A stretch of DNA of 46,797 bases. It comes from Cytophagales bacterium (GTDB taxonomy: Bacteria; Bacteroidota; Bacteroidia; Cytophagales; Cyclobacteriaceae). The notes under the pieces were generated by a model that was not told the DNA's origin, made no database searches, and was given only the letters and a program-made list of their open reading frames with translations. How positions within the stretch are numbered: the first letter of the stretch is position 1; every line of letters begins with the position of its first letter. Below, in pieces: positions 23,748 to 31,494 of the stretch. Location of the stretch: the NCBI GenBank assembly GCA_024232835.1, contig JAAEPI010000342.1:1-46797 (forward strand), written 5' to 3'. The position numbers and the translations under genes are program-made.

Positions 23748-24815
23748 GTGGATAAAAAAAGCAAAAACTTTCTTTACAAATATCTCAATAATGCGGCTCC
23801 AACCGGCTTTGAGGTGGAGGGGCAAAAAATTTGGTTAGACTACATAAAACCTTACGTCGATGGTTACGAAGTTGACACATATGGTAGTGTCTATGGAGTG
23901 ATAAATCCAAAAGCAAAGTACAAAGTAGTAATTGAGGCGCATGCCGATGAGATCAGCTGGTTCGTGAACTACATCACCGACAAGGGATACATCTATGTGG
24001 TAAGAAATGGTGGATCAGATCATCAGATAGCGCCATCTATGCGGGTGAACTTACATACTAAAAAAGGACCTGTAAAGGGAATTTTTGGCTGGCCAGCTAT
24101 TCACGTAAGAAAGGAAAAAGAGGATACCCCGAAGATGAAAAATATCTGCATAGACGTAGGAGCTGAAACCAAGGAAGAGGTGGAGAAAATGGGCATCCAT
24201 GTGGGCACAGTTGCTACGTTTGAAGATGAGCTGATCGAATTAAACAAAAAATACGTAGTGGGGCGAGCACTGGATAATCGTGCCGGTGGCTTTATGATCG
24301 CTGAGGTGGTTAGGAGACTTTCAGAGAAGAAGGTCAAGCTACCATTTGGGCTTTATGTGGTGAATTCGGTACAGGAAGAGATCGGGCTGAGAGGAGCAGA
24401 AATGATGGCGAATAGAATTAAGCCAGATTTGGCAATTGTGACAGACGTGACACACGACACACAGTCTCCGATGTATGATAAGATAGCTAGCGGTGACATG
24501 ACAGCTGGAAAAGGACCAGCAGTAACCTATGGGCCTGCCGTACAGAATAATGTCAGGGATATGATTCTCGACGTAGCGAAGAATCATAAAATCCCCGTGC
24601 AGAAGATGGCTGTCTCGCGAACGACTGGGACAGACACAGATGCTTTTGCCTATTCGAATGCCGGTGTAGCCTCTGCCCTCATTTCTTTGCCTCTCAAGTA
24701 CATGCACACCACTGTGGAGATGGTGCACCATGACGACATAGAGAATGTGATCAAGCTAATCTACGAAACGGTGAAGCAGGTAAAAAACGGACAGGATTTT
24801 AGGTATTTGAAATAG
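23748..24815 (+). CDS. M42 family metallopeptidase (GTG start)
   Basis: VVIEAHADEISWFV; ALDNRAGGFMIAEV; VNSVQEEIGLRGAEMMANRIKPDLAIVTDVTHDT. Confidence 0.92.
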   Translation: MDKKSKNFLYKYLNNAAPTGFEVEGQKIWLDYIKPYVDGYEVDTYGSVYGVINPKAKYKVVIEAHADEISWFVNYITDKGYIYVVRNGGSDHQIAPSMRVNLHTKKGPVKGIFGWPAIHVRKEKEDTPKMKNICIDVGAETKEEVEKMGIHVGTVATFEDELIELNKKYVVGRALDNRAGGFMIAEVVRRLSEKKVKLPFGLYVVNSVQEEIGLRGAEMMANRIKPDLAIVTDVTHDTQSPMYDKIASGDMTAGKGPAVTYGPAVQNNVRDMILDVAKNHKIPVQKMAVSRTTGTDTDAFAYSNAGVASALISLPLKYMHTTVEMVHHDDIENVIKLIYETVKQVKNGQDFRYLK

Positions 24816-25264
24816 GGAGCAGATACTTGTATTTCTCCTGGCTTACTCATGGAAGGGAGGGCATTCAATTACTTGGTTTGTCGATTGATATTATATCAAC
24901 ATGGCTAGCATTCAAAGTTCAATTTTTCATAACACTCAATAGTTTGTGCAGTCGGCCAGAGGAAACACTTAGCAAAAGAAAACGTGATAAAAGGTTTTTC
25001 AACTTCATTGCTACTTTCTTAATGCGAATCGTAACAAATGTTAAAAATAATGTTCGAAATTAGGCATTAAAAGTACGTTTACTTCAATTCTGAATTTCGC
25101 TAAGTCTCCCACTCAAACGCTAGCTTAGAGTAATTATTTTTTCGCCGAAAAAGAGGAAATTGAGGATAACGTTTAGTACATGAAAAGTAAACGATTTCGA
25201 AGTGCAAATCTTTCAACCTACAAGGAAACTTAATCGTGCCACAAACCTTGTTATTCCTACTACT

Positions 25265-26992
25265 TCACTTTTTTTTATATACATTATTGGTGGTAGTTTT
25301 TGTTTTCACTAAATACACACCTGAAATGAGGTTGGATAAATCAATGGCTACTTTTGATTCCATATTCTCGATGGTTACTGTTTGTTTAGTAACATCTTGC
25401 CCAAGAAGATTAAATATCTTGATTTGTTGTAATTCAAACCTATCCCCTTCAATGGTTATTTGATGATTTGTTGGATTAGGGTATATCTCAATAGCAGTTA
25501 TTGTTTGATTGAGGTTTACATCTACAACATCAGAATAACTGTACATACCGTCATAATCTGTTTGTTTTAATCGGTAATAGGATACTCCTAAGGATGGCTT
25601 ATCATCGACTGCTGAGTAACTCAGCAATGCCGTAGAATTTCCTGCTCCGTCAGTTCTAAGAATCTCATCCCAATCCACACCATCTATGGATCGCTCAATA
25701 GTGAAGTAATCATTATTCACCTCTGAAGCTGTTTGCCAATTTAATCGGACAAAATTTGCGTGGATGACCTCAGCATCAAAGGAGACAAGTTCAATGGGAA
25801 GAGGGTTTGAGCCTCCAACATCAGCAAGAATGAATTCGGCCCCTTGTAGTAGGAATGTTAGTTCTAGCGTATTTTCTGTTATGTCTAAAATGGCCGTCTC
25901 TTGACTCCATGTGACATCTGAATTGTCATTCCTTGTTGCCAACTCCAGGTCATCTTCATCTAAAATACCTGGATGTCCTTCATATTTATAAATAGCGGAA
26001 TAGATCAAGGCATCAAAACCACCGGATGAACCAAAGACCTTTGCTCCATAATAAGTAGTTGATGATAATTTAACCTGAGTGCCAGGAGGTGCTGTAATAT
26101 TGGGTTGTCCATCTACCCTATACAAATGTATGGATGTGGCCGTCTTTGCGGTAATGTCAATCGTCATGTGATCCCCATTCTCGTGCACAATATTTAAAAT
26201 GGGAGTGGCCGTGGAGACGGTATAGGCATGAACACTTGCATCCCCAATGGGAGCACCTGAGAGCACCCAGTCTGAGTCATCCATATTTGTTAGCGTACCA
26301 TCCGTAGATCCAGTTTCATCAATTAAGGTTGTTCCCGTAACTTCGTCCATCCTGTAATAATGAATTAAATTGGTTTCATTGCCTACCAATTTTTGACACA
26401 TGTAATCCCGAATCTCAGTTTGTGTCCTGGCTGTATTCCAAATTCTGAATTCATCCATTTTACCATTAAAACGACCCGAAGGAGGAAACTGTCCAATGAA
26501 GAATTCTGCGCTATTAGAGGGGGTTGTTGCCGGTATTGTCCCATAATAGGTTAATGGTTCTTGAACACCATTAACGTAAAGTTTTAAACGATTGCTATTT
26601 CCTGTTTGGGTTCCATCAAATACCATGCTTATAAACATCCATTCATCTAGAACTATTAGATCGGATGTCGAATAGCCGCCACTATGCACACCATTGCTCA
26701 TTACCAAAAGCAAATCATCATTATCTCCATCTCCTGATCCCCCAGTTGTAATGTTAATCCTATCAGATTGGACATTTTCCTTAGTTAGAATTCCTTTCCA
26801 ATCGCCGTAAGCACCTACACTTACCCATGTGGATATGGTAAGTTGAGAAATACCATCAATTCCATCAATACTCGAAGTGCTAATGTAATCATCCACCCCA
26901 TCAAATTCAATAGCATAACCAGAGCCAGGCTGGGCCTGGGATTTGATGTATAAGCTTAAAAGTAAACTCGCTATCAGGAATAGTTGTTTCAT
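25265..26992 (-). CDS. LamG/concanavalin-like domain protein with T9SS sorting domain
   Basis: AIEFDGVDDYISTSSI...MDEFRIWNTARTQTEI; AIEIYPNPTNHQITIEG...LISGVYLVKTKT. Confidence 0.85.
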   Translation of the reverse strand: MKQLFLIASLLLSLYIKSQAQPGSGYAIEFDGVDDYISTSSIDGIDGISQLTISTWVSVGAYGDWKGILTKENVQSDRINITTGGSGDGDNDDLLLVMSNGVHSGGYSTSDLIVLDEWMFISMVFDGTQTGNSNRLKLYVNGVQEPLTYYGTIPATTPSNSAEFFIGQFPPSGRFNGKMDEFRIWNTARTQTEIRDYMCQKLVGNETNLIHYYRMDEVTGTTLIDETGSTDGTLTNMDDSDWVLSGAPIGDASVHAYTVSTATPILNIVHENGDHMTIDITAKTATSIHLYRVDGQPNITAPPGTQVKLSSTTYYGAKVFGSSGGFDALIYSAIYKYEGHPGILDEDDLELATRNDNSDVTWSQETAILDITENTLELTFLLQGAEFILADVGGSNPLPIELVSFDAEVIHANFVRLNWQTASEVNNDYFTIERSIDGVDWDEILRTDGAGNSTALLSYSAVDDKPSLGVSYYRLKQTDYDGMYSYSDVVDVNLNQTITAIEIYPNPTNHQITIEGDRFELQQIKIFNLLGQDVTKQTVTIENMESKVAIDLSNLISGVYLVKTKTTTNNVYKKK

Positions 26993-27194
26993 AAATTCAC
27001 GCGGTATGTGTATACAAAAATAAATAAAAGTTTTATCAAATGATAATGTTGGTACTACTTAATTTTGTGTAAGTAAGTTGTCTATAGTTTCAAAAAGAAT
27101 GAACAATGAAGATCACTATAAAATCCTATTGGAGTTTCATTCTAACTGGGGGATGACGCTATTGATTTAGAGCATTAATATTATTGATTCAGCC

Positions 27195-27293
27195 TTATAC
27201 ATTACTTGGCTTTTGCCTATACATGACTTGTCTGTGATAATACCGCCAAGAGCGGAAGAAGTAATCCAATAAGCAAAGTATTGCAAAACCCAT
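27195..27293 (-). CDS. Possible 32-aa peptide immediately downstream of element E; weak
   Basis: ATG about 17 bp after the predicted crossover point, reads MGFAILCLLDYFFRSWRYYHRQVMYRQKPSNV*; no homology recognised. Confidence 0.15.
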   Translation of the reverse strand: MGFAILCLLDYFFRSWRYYHRQVMYRQKPSNV

Positions 27294-27309
27294 GGAGCAT
27301 CCTCAGTTC

Positions 27310-27370
27310 GTTCAACAGTGTATTCATGTTTTGGCCTATCGGCCACACGAATGCTTAGTTATTAGAGAGC
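27310..27370 (-). repeat. attC-like element E (61 bp)
   Basis: On minus strand GCTCTCTAATAAC-TAA-GCATTCGTGTGGCC-GATA-GGCCAAAACATGAATAC-ACT-GTTGAAC; folds as imperfect hairpin; terminal GTTGAAC fits the integron core site GTTRRRY; contains the stop codon of the 27362-27982 gene. Confidence 0.65.
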
Positions 27371-27982
27371 TTTATTCTCCAGTTTTTCCGATAGCAATAA
27401 GTTAAGTGTTATCGAGTGGTTCAGGTGAACTAGAAGTTTATATGTTTCTATAATTTCAAGACTTTGTTCAAGAGTTACTTCATCAAAATGATAATGTTCG
27501 AATGGCACGTCCACAAGTCTCGGATCTTGTGCCAGAAAGGAATTGTAAGGTATTATTAAAGGTATTCCGCTGTAGTTATTACCTAGCTCTCTTAATAGTT
27601 CAGAGTAATTAGTCAACCTTTCTTTTATGGTAGTCCCTCTGCCTTGGTTGAAAATTACATTTTTAACCGCATTAACTTCCGTCGGGTTAATAAAGTGATA
27701 ATAGTCATTTCGACCACCGGAGGCATCAACAAGCTGTTCAGTTACACCGTCTAAAAATTTGATAAGAGATTTGCTCTCAGAATTGAGGAAAGTGATTCTG
27801 TTGTCGATTGAATCGAGTTCGACTTTAGTTTTGATTTTTTCAAAAAGTTCCTCACTAAATTCCCAAGCTGAATAGGCCATTAAGCCATTCCTAATGTTTA
27901 ACGGTGTTTCAGGTTCGTTGGGATTCTTTTCAGAACATGAAATGGCGAGGATCAGGATGAAAATATAGTTTATCGTCTTCAT
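27362..27982 (-). CDS. Hypothetical lipoprotein (cassette-borne gene)
   Basis: Lipobox ILILAISCSEK; start 14 nt from predicted cassette boundary. Confidence 0.6.
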   Translation of the reverse strand: MKTINYIFILILAISCSEKNPNEPETPLNIRNGLMAYSAWEFSEELFEKIKTKVELDSIDNRITFLNSESKSLIKFLDGVTEQLVDASGGRNDYYHFINPTEVNAVKNVIFNQGRGTTIKERLTNYSELLRELGNNYSGIPLIIPYNSFLAQDPRLVDVPFEHYHFDEVTLEQSLEIIETYKLLVHLNHSITLNLLLSEKLENKAL

Positions 27983-27986
27983 GTAT

Positions 27987-28108
27987 GCTCTCTAACGTCC
28001 AAATATGGCATGTGCCTCTGGACTTAATTAATTCTACTAAGGTATCGTTGGTGAATAGTAGTTTCAAATTTAATTATAGAGGCATTTGCTATATTGTTTG
28101 TTGTGGGG
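27987..28108 (-). repeat. attC-like element D (about 120 bp)
   Basis: Minus strand CCCCACAAC...CAAATGCCTCT ... AGAGGCACATGCCATATTTG GAC GTTAGAGAGC; inner arms complementary. Confidence 0.5.
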
Positions 28109-28247
28109 AGTTTCTTTCCCTCATCTTACGCAAATACGCTTTCATTTCTTCAAAAGTCATATCTTGCATTTCTTCATTCATTCGATCTCGAATTGCTCTT
28201 AATTTTTTTACCAAACCTTTTTCGGTCTTTACTTTTAAGTTATTCAT
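28089..28247 (-). CDS. Small antitoxin-like protein (52 aa) paired with the PIN toxin; overlaps its stop (ATGAATAA)
   Basis: MNNLKVKTEKGLVKKLRAIRDRMNEEMQDMTFEEMKAYLRKMRERNSPQQTI*; not in the ORF track (below length cutoff). Confidence 0.65.
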   Translation of the reverse strand: MNNLKVKTEKGLVKKLRAIRDRMNEEMQDMTFEEMKAYLRKMRERNSPQQTI

Positions 28248-28698
28248 AAGTTCCAAGTTCTAAGGGTGAATAAATTTCTATCATTTTGTATCCCTGCTTC
28301 AAGTTCACAGAATTGTAGCCCCTAATTCTATCAATGTTAACAATATGTTTAAAGTTCCAACTTACCAAAATGTCAGCGTGACACAAGGTTGCCAGAGCAA
28401 TGTGCAAGCAGTCTGCGTAGCTCGTTTTCCCAACTACTTTTTCAGTGATATAAGTTTTAGCAAGTTGTTCAGCTTCTTGACTTACGTCAAATGATTTAAT
28501 CTGGTAGTTGGGGATTGAATTCAGCAAATTCCTCACACGTTCAGGAGCATTTTCGAGTTCAGCAGTTAGAACCTCTGATATTATCAACTCGATGTTCTCC
28601 CTAATAATTCGATCAAAAAAGTGTACAGTTGGTTCAGAAAATTCCTCGTCAAAGTATCCTCCAAAAACGGAGGTGTCCAAGTATGCGGATTTGATCAT
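28240..28698 (-). CDS. PIN domain toxin-like protein (start reassigned to ATG at 28698)
   Basis: MIKSAYLDTSVFGGYFDEE...TSYADCLHIALATLCHADILVSWNFKHIVN. Confidence 0.85.
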   Translation of the reverse strand: MIKSAYLDTSVFGGYFDEEFSEPTVHFFDRIIRENIELIISEVLTAELENAPERVRNLLNSIPNYQIKSFDVSQEAEQLAKTYITEKVVGKTSYADCLHIALATLCHADILVSWNFKHIVNIDRIRGYNSVNLKQGYKMIEIYSPLELGTYE

Positions 28699-28701
28699 AT
28701 T

Positions 28702-28709
28702 CAAAGTTA
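28702..28709 (-). promoter_or_regulatory. -7 box TAACTTTG of a leaderless promoter for the PIN toxin gene
   Basis: Minus strand cgtgTAACTTTGaatATGatc: box ends 3 nt before ATG. Confidence 0.6.
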
Positions 28710-28747
28710 CACGAAATCCACGTCAGATGCCAGTGGCTCCAATTCCC

Positions 28748-29048
28748 CACAACGTCAAGCTCGCAGGTGTGCGCCCACCAGCCTGTAAAAAACACTAAAC
28801 TAGCGAAATCTTTAGATTCACGAGGGGTAGAGCGCATGGTTCTTCGCATGAGTAAACTGCCCAACCACCACAACTGTACCTACGAAGCACTGCATTCCAA
28901 AAGTCTAAGTCCAGAAAGAAAAAGCTGATCAACGAGCTGAACTTACAGAACCTGCCTGCCGGCATAGGCAGGTGGGTAGTGAAGCGGTTTGTTTCCTCAG
29001 GAGCTTGCAGAAACCACCATGGCACATGCCTGATCAGCGTCTGTTGTG
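28748..29048 (-). repeat. Long attC-like element A (301 bp; family of A/B/C)
   Basis: Ends CACAACG...CTGTTGTG; shares blocks with B and C (GTGTGCGCCCACCAGC, CTGCCCAACCACCACAAC, GGGTAGTGAAGCGGTTTGTTT, CATGGCACAT); carries two extra insertions. Confidence 0.8.
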
Positions 29049-29049
29049 C

Positions 29050-30285
29050 CTAGTGCGTCTCAAAGTCTGCGATCATATTCGATAGATATAATAGGGCGAG
29101 TGAATAATGATTGTGTCCTTCATATTTTTTTAGATAAACCTTGCCGCCATTGCTATTCAGATTATTCACCATCACTTCAGTATTTTTTTTATAGTAGACA
29201 ATGTTATCATCAGTGCCATGGTGGACATAAATGGGAGCGATAGGTTTCCAATTGTCTACCAGACTATTTTGATCAAATTTTTCAACCAGCTTTTTTCTAG
29301 TTTCCCCAGCTGTAAATTTTAGAATTTTAGAAGGCCTACTACTTGGCCTATCGATTAAAACATCCATTTGGTCATTCACTTCATATTTGAAGAATTTTTC
29401 CTTAGGAACAGGTGGGCCATCAGCGTATTCATTTATCGCATATAGGGTCCAAATCAGCACATCCAGATCCTCTTCGAAATCCAGCCATATAAAAGGCAGA
29501 AGAGTAAGAAATTTCTTTGCATAGTGTGATACATTGTAGAATCCCGCCAAAGGAGCATTCGCAGTAACTGTTATTGACTGAGCATATTCGCTTTCTATCA
29601 GTTTTTGGGTCGCAACACTTGCAGCCCCACCTTCTGACCATCCAGATAGAAATAACTTCTCATTGAGCCTTATTTTTTTTTCATTACAGAATTCGCGCGT
29701 AGCTAAAATGAGATCAACGGATTGCTCAGCTAACCTGTTATTAACAGAATAGCAGTGTTCATAATCACTCGTGTTCCCATACCCAACATAATCTGGAAGA
29801 CTAACAAGGTATCCATAGCTCGCTAAATAATTCCCGAATAGTCTTGTTTCATATTGTGAATCTTTCTCTTTTACTTTTTCTCCATTATACAGAGAGGGCG
29901 CGTCTAAACTCCCTTCACCTTTCGGGTACGGATAGGGGAGCATAGTTCCATGATGATATTGGATGTGGCTCATCGGCTCATCTGATTTGGGCACTACTAT
30001 AAGACCGGATAACTCAATCAATTCGTTTTGAAAAATGGAAGTATAAATGACACGGTACAAGTCAATGTCATGATTAGGGAGGTTTGATAAATCACCCTCC
30101 AATTCCTCGGCTTCAGGGAAGAATGAAATTATATCTGTTGCCTTAATTGTATTAATAAAATCAGCAGAAATTAGTTTTCCTCTTTTATTAATGAGGTTGG
30201 TATTTGTTGCACGTTCTTGAGCATAACTTTCACTGGAGTGGAGAAGGAAAGACAGAATTACTAATGAGAGAGAACATAGTTTCAT
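29050..30285 (-). CDS. Secreted alpha/beta hydrolase (secretory-lipase-like)
   Basis: Signal peptide MKLCSLSLVILSFLLHSSESYAQ; nucleophile elbow SGWSEGG; PDYVGYGNTSDYEHCY. Confidence 0.82.
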   Translation of the reverse strand: MKLCSLSLVILSFLLHSSESYAQERATNTNLINKRGKLISADFINTIKATDIISFFPEAEELEGDLSNLPNHDIDLYRVIYTSIFQNELIELSGLIVVPKSDEPMSHIQYHHGTMLPYPYPKGEGSLDAPSLYNGEKVKEKDSQYETRLFGNYLASYGYLVSLPDYVGYGNTSDYEHCYSVNNRLAEQSVDLILATREFCNEKKIRLNEKLFLSGWSEGGAASVATQKLIESEYAQSITVTANAPLAGFYNVSHYAKKFLTLLPFIWLDFEEDLDVLIWTLYAINEYADGPPVPKEKFFKYEVNDQMDVLIDRPSSRPSKILKFTAGETRKKLVEKFDQNSLVDNWKPIAPIYVHHGTDDNIVYYKKNTEVMVNNLNSNGGKVYLKKYEGHNHYSLALLYLSNMIADFETH

Positions 30286-30304
30286 TTGCTTTATTAGCAT
30301 TAGG

Positions 30305-30537
30305 CACAACGCACAGCTAGCAGGTGTGTGCCCACCAGCTTATAAAAAGCACTAAACTAGCGAAACTGCCCAACCACCACAACAGTATCCACGAAGAACT
30401 GAGTTCCACAAGATAAAACCCAGAAAGGAAAATGCGGCTGGAAGCAATGAAGTTTCAGAATGGGTAGTGTAGCGGACAAGTTCCCGATGAAGCTGGCAGA
30501 ATACTCATTTGGCACATAACTGCTAGCACCTGTTGTG
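30305..30537 (-). repeat. Long attC-like element B (233 bp)
   Basis: Terminal inverted repeat CACAACGCACAGCTAGCAGGTGTGTGCC / CACAACAGGTGCTAGCAGTTATGTGCC; conserved blocks with A and C. Confidence 0.8.
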
Positions 30538-30545
30538 GCTCGTTT

Positions 30546-30839
30546 TTATCCGATTGTCAAGTTCACCCGTTTGCCGAGTCCTATCTCCAGAAGTTTGTAA
30601 AGTGTTGAAAGTTGGATGTCGCTGTGTCCGTTCTCAATTCTTGAAATAAAGCTCTTTTTTGTTCCAGTTCTTTCAGCAAGTTGTTCCTGAGTTAAATCAG
30701 CTTCCTTACGAGCATCACGAATGATTTCACCAATTGCGAATGCCTTTGCTTTAATTTCAAAGTTTGCTCGTTCGGCAGTGCCAATCTTTCCGTACCTCTG
30801 GTCAAGGTGTTCGTCGAGTGTTGTTAAATGCTCTTTCAT
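30546..30839 (-). CDS. higA: HigA-type XRE family antitoxin
   Basis: IIRDARKEADLTQEQLAERTGTKKSFISRIENGHSDIQLSTLYKLLEIGLGKRV; 4-bp overlap with upstream higB. Confidence 0.85.
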   Translation of the reverse strand: MKEHLTTLDEHLDQRYGKIGTAERANFEIKAKAFAIGEIIRDARKEADLTQEQLAERTGTKKSFISRIENGHSDIQLSTLYKLLEIGLGKRVNLTIG

Positions 30840-31186
30840 TTTGATCGCTTTTTAAGTTCAAAATATTCGTTCTTAATCTTCAATGCTTTGTCAATTTCTT
30901 TGTTCGGTGTTTTCTGAGATTTCTTTTGAAATCCGTTGAAAAGTATAACCAAGTTCCCTTCATCGAAACAACAAAACACTCGGTAGATGTTGCTCCTATA
31001 TTCAATACGGATTTCAAAAAGTCCATCAGTTCCAGTCATATGTTTGAAGAACTTCTTAGGAATCCGTTCGGCTATTCGAACTAGGAACAGGACATGATCA
31101 ATCTTGTCTTTTAGTTTATCGTTCAGGGGATCGTAAAAGTCCTTGAAGTAATGTTTAAAAAAGACAAGTTGCCTTTGTTGGTCCAT
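30836..31186 (-). CDS. higB: HigB/RelE-type toxin
   Basis: MTGTDGLFEIRIEYRSNIYRVFCCFDEGNLVILFNGFQKKSQKTPNKEIDKA. Confidence 0.85.
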   Translation of the reverse strand: MDQQRQLVFFKHYFKDFYDPLNDKLKDKIDHVLFLVRIAERIPKKFFKHMTGTDGLFEIRIEYRSNIYRVFCCFDEGNLVILFNGFQKKSQKTPNKEIDKALKIKNEYFELKKRSK

Positions 31187-31190
31187 ACCA

Positions 31191-31212
31191 CAAAGTTAAC
31201 TAATAAGTTAAC
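31191..31212 (-). promoter_or_regulatory. higBA promoter (-7 box TAACTTTG, 31191-31198) overlapped by perfect palindromic operator GTTAACT-TATT-AGTTAAC (31195-31212)
   Basis: Box ends 4 nt before higB ATG (31186); palindrome overlaps the box. Confidence 0.65.
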
Positions 31213-31261
31213 ACGAAAAAAGTCTTAAAAGGTTCGAGAATCTGCGATCAGAAGTATGAGC

Positions 31262-31493
31262 CACAACGCTAAGCTAGCAAGTGTGTGCCCACCAGCTATT
31301 AAACTACGATAAAGGTAGCGCAACTGCCCAACCCCCACAAAAGCTTCTCTGATTCAATGCGCAAAGAAGATGTCCGTCCAGAAGAAAGGAAGGTGGGAGG
31401 AGAGAAGTAGAAACAGAAAGGGTAGTGGAGCGGTTTGTTTACTCAGAGGCCTACAGAAAGCATCATGGCGCATAACTGCTAGCGATTGTTGTG
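31262..31493 (-). repeat. Long attC-like element C (232 bp)
   Basis: Terminal inverted repeat CACAACGCTAAGCTAGCAAGTGTGTGCCC / CACAACAATCGCTAGCAGTTATGCGCC; conserved blocks with A and B. Confidence 0.8.
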
Positions 31494-31494
31494 C

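Noticed and set aside
24827-25063. 78-aa ORF downstream of the M42 peptidase
   Set aside because: No motif, no obvious initiation signal, composition not coding-like; probably intergenic
27135-27350. Longer reading frame VADRPKHEYTVERTEDAPWVLQYFAYWITSSALGGIITDKSCIGKSQV... on the minus strand
   Set aside because: Looks partly coding-like but crosses the element E hairpin and has no recognised homology; may be a gene remnant, not supportable by eye
28508-28798. 96-aa plus-strand ORF
   Set aside because: Antisense to the PIN gene and runs into element A
28748-31493. Interpretation of A/B/C as insertion sequences
   Set aside because: No transposase ORF inside, no evident target-site duplication next to CACAAC/GTTGTG, and unit-specific complementary ends extend beyond the repeat; cassette model explains more, though a MITE origin is not excluded
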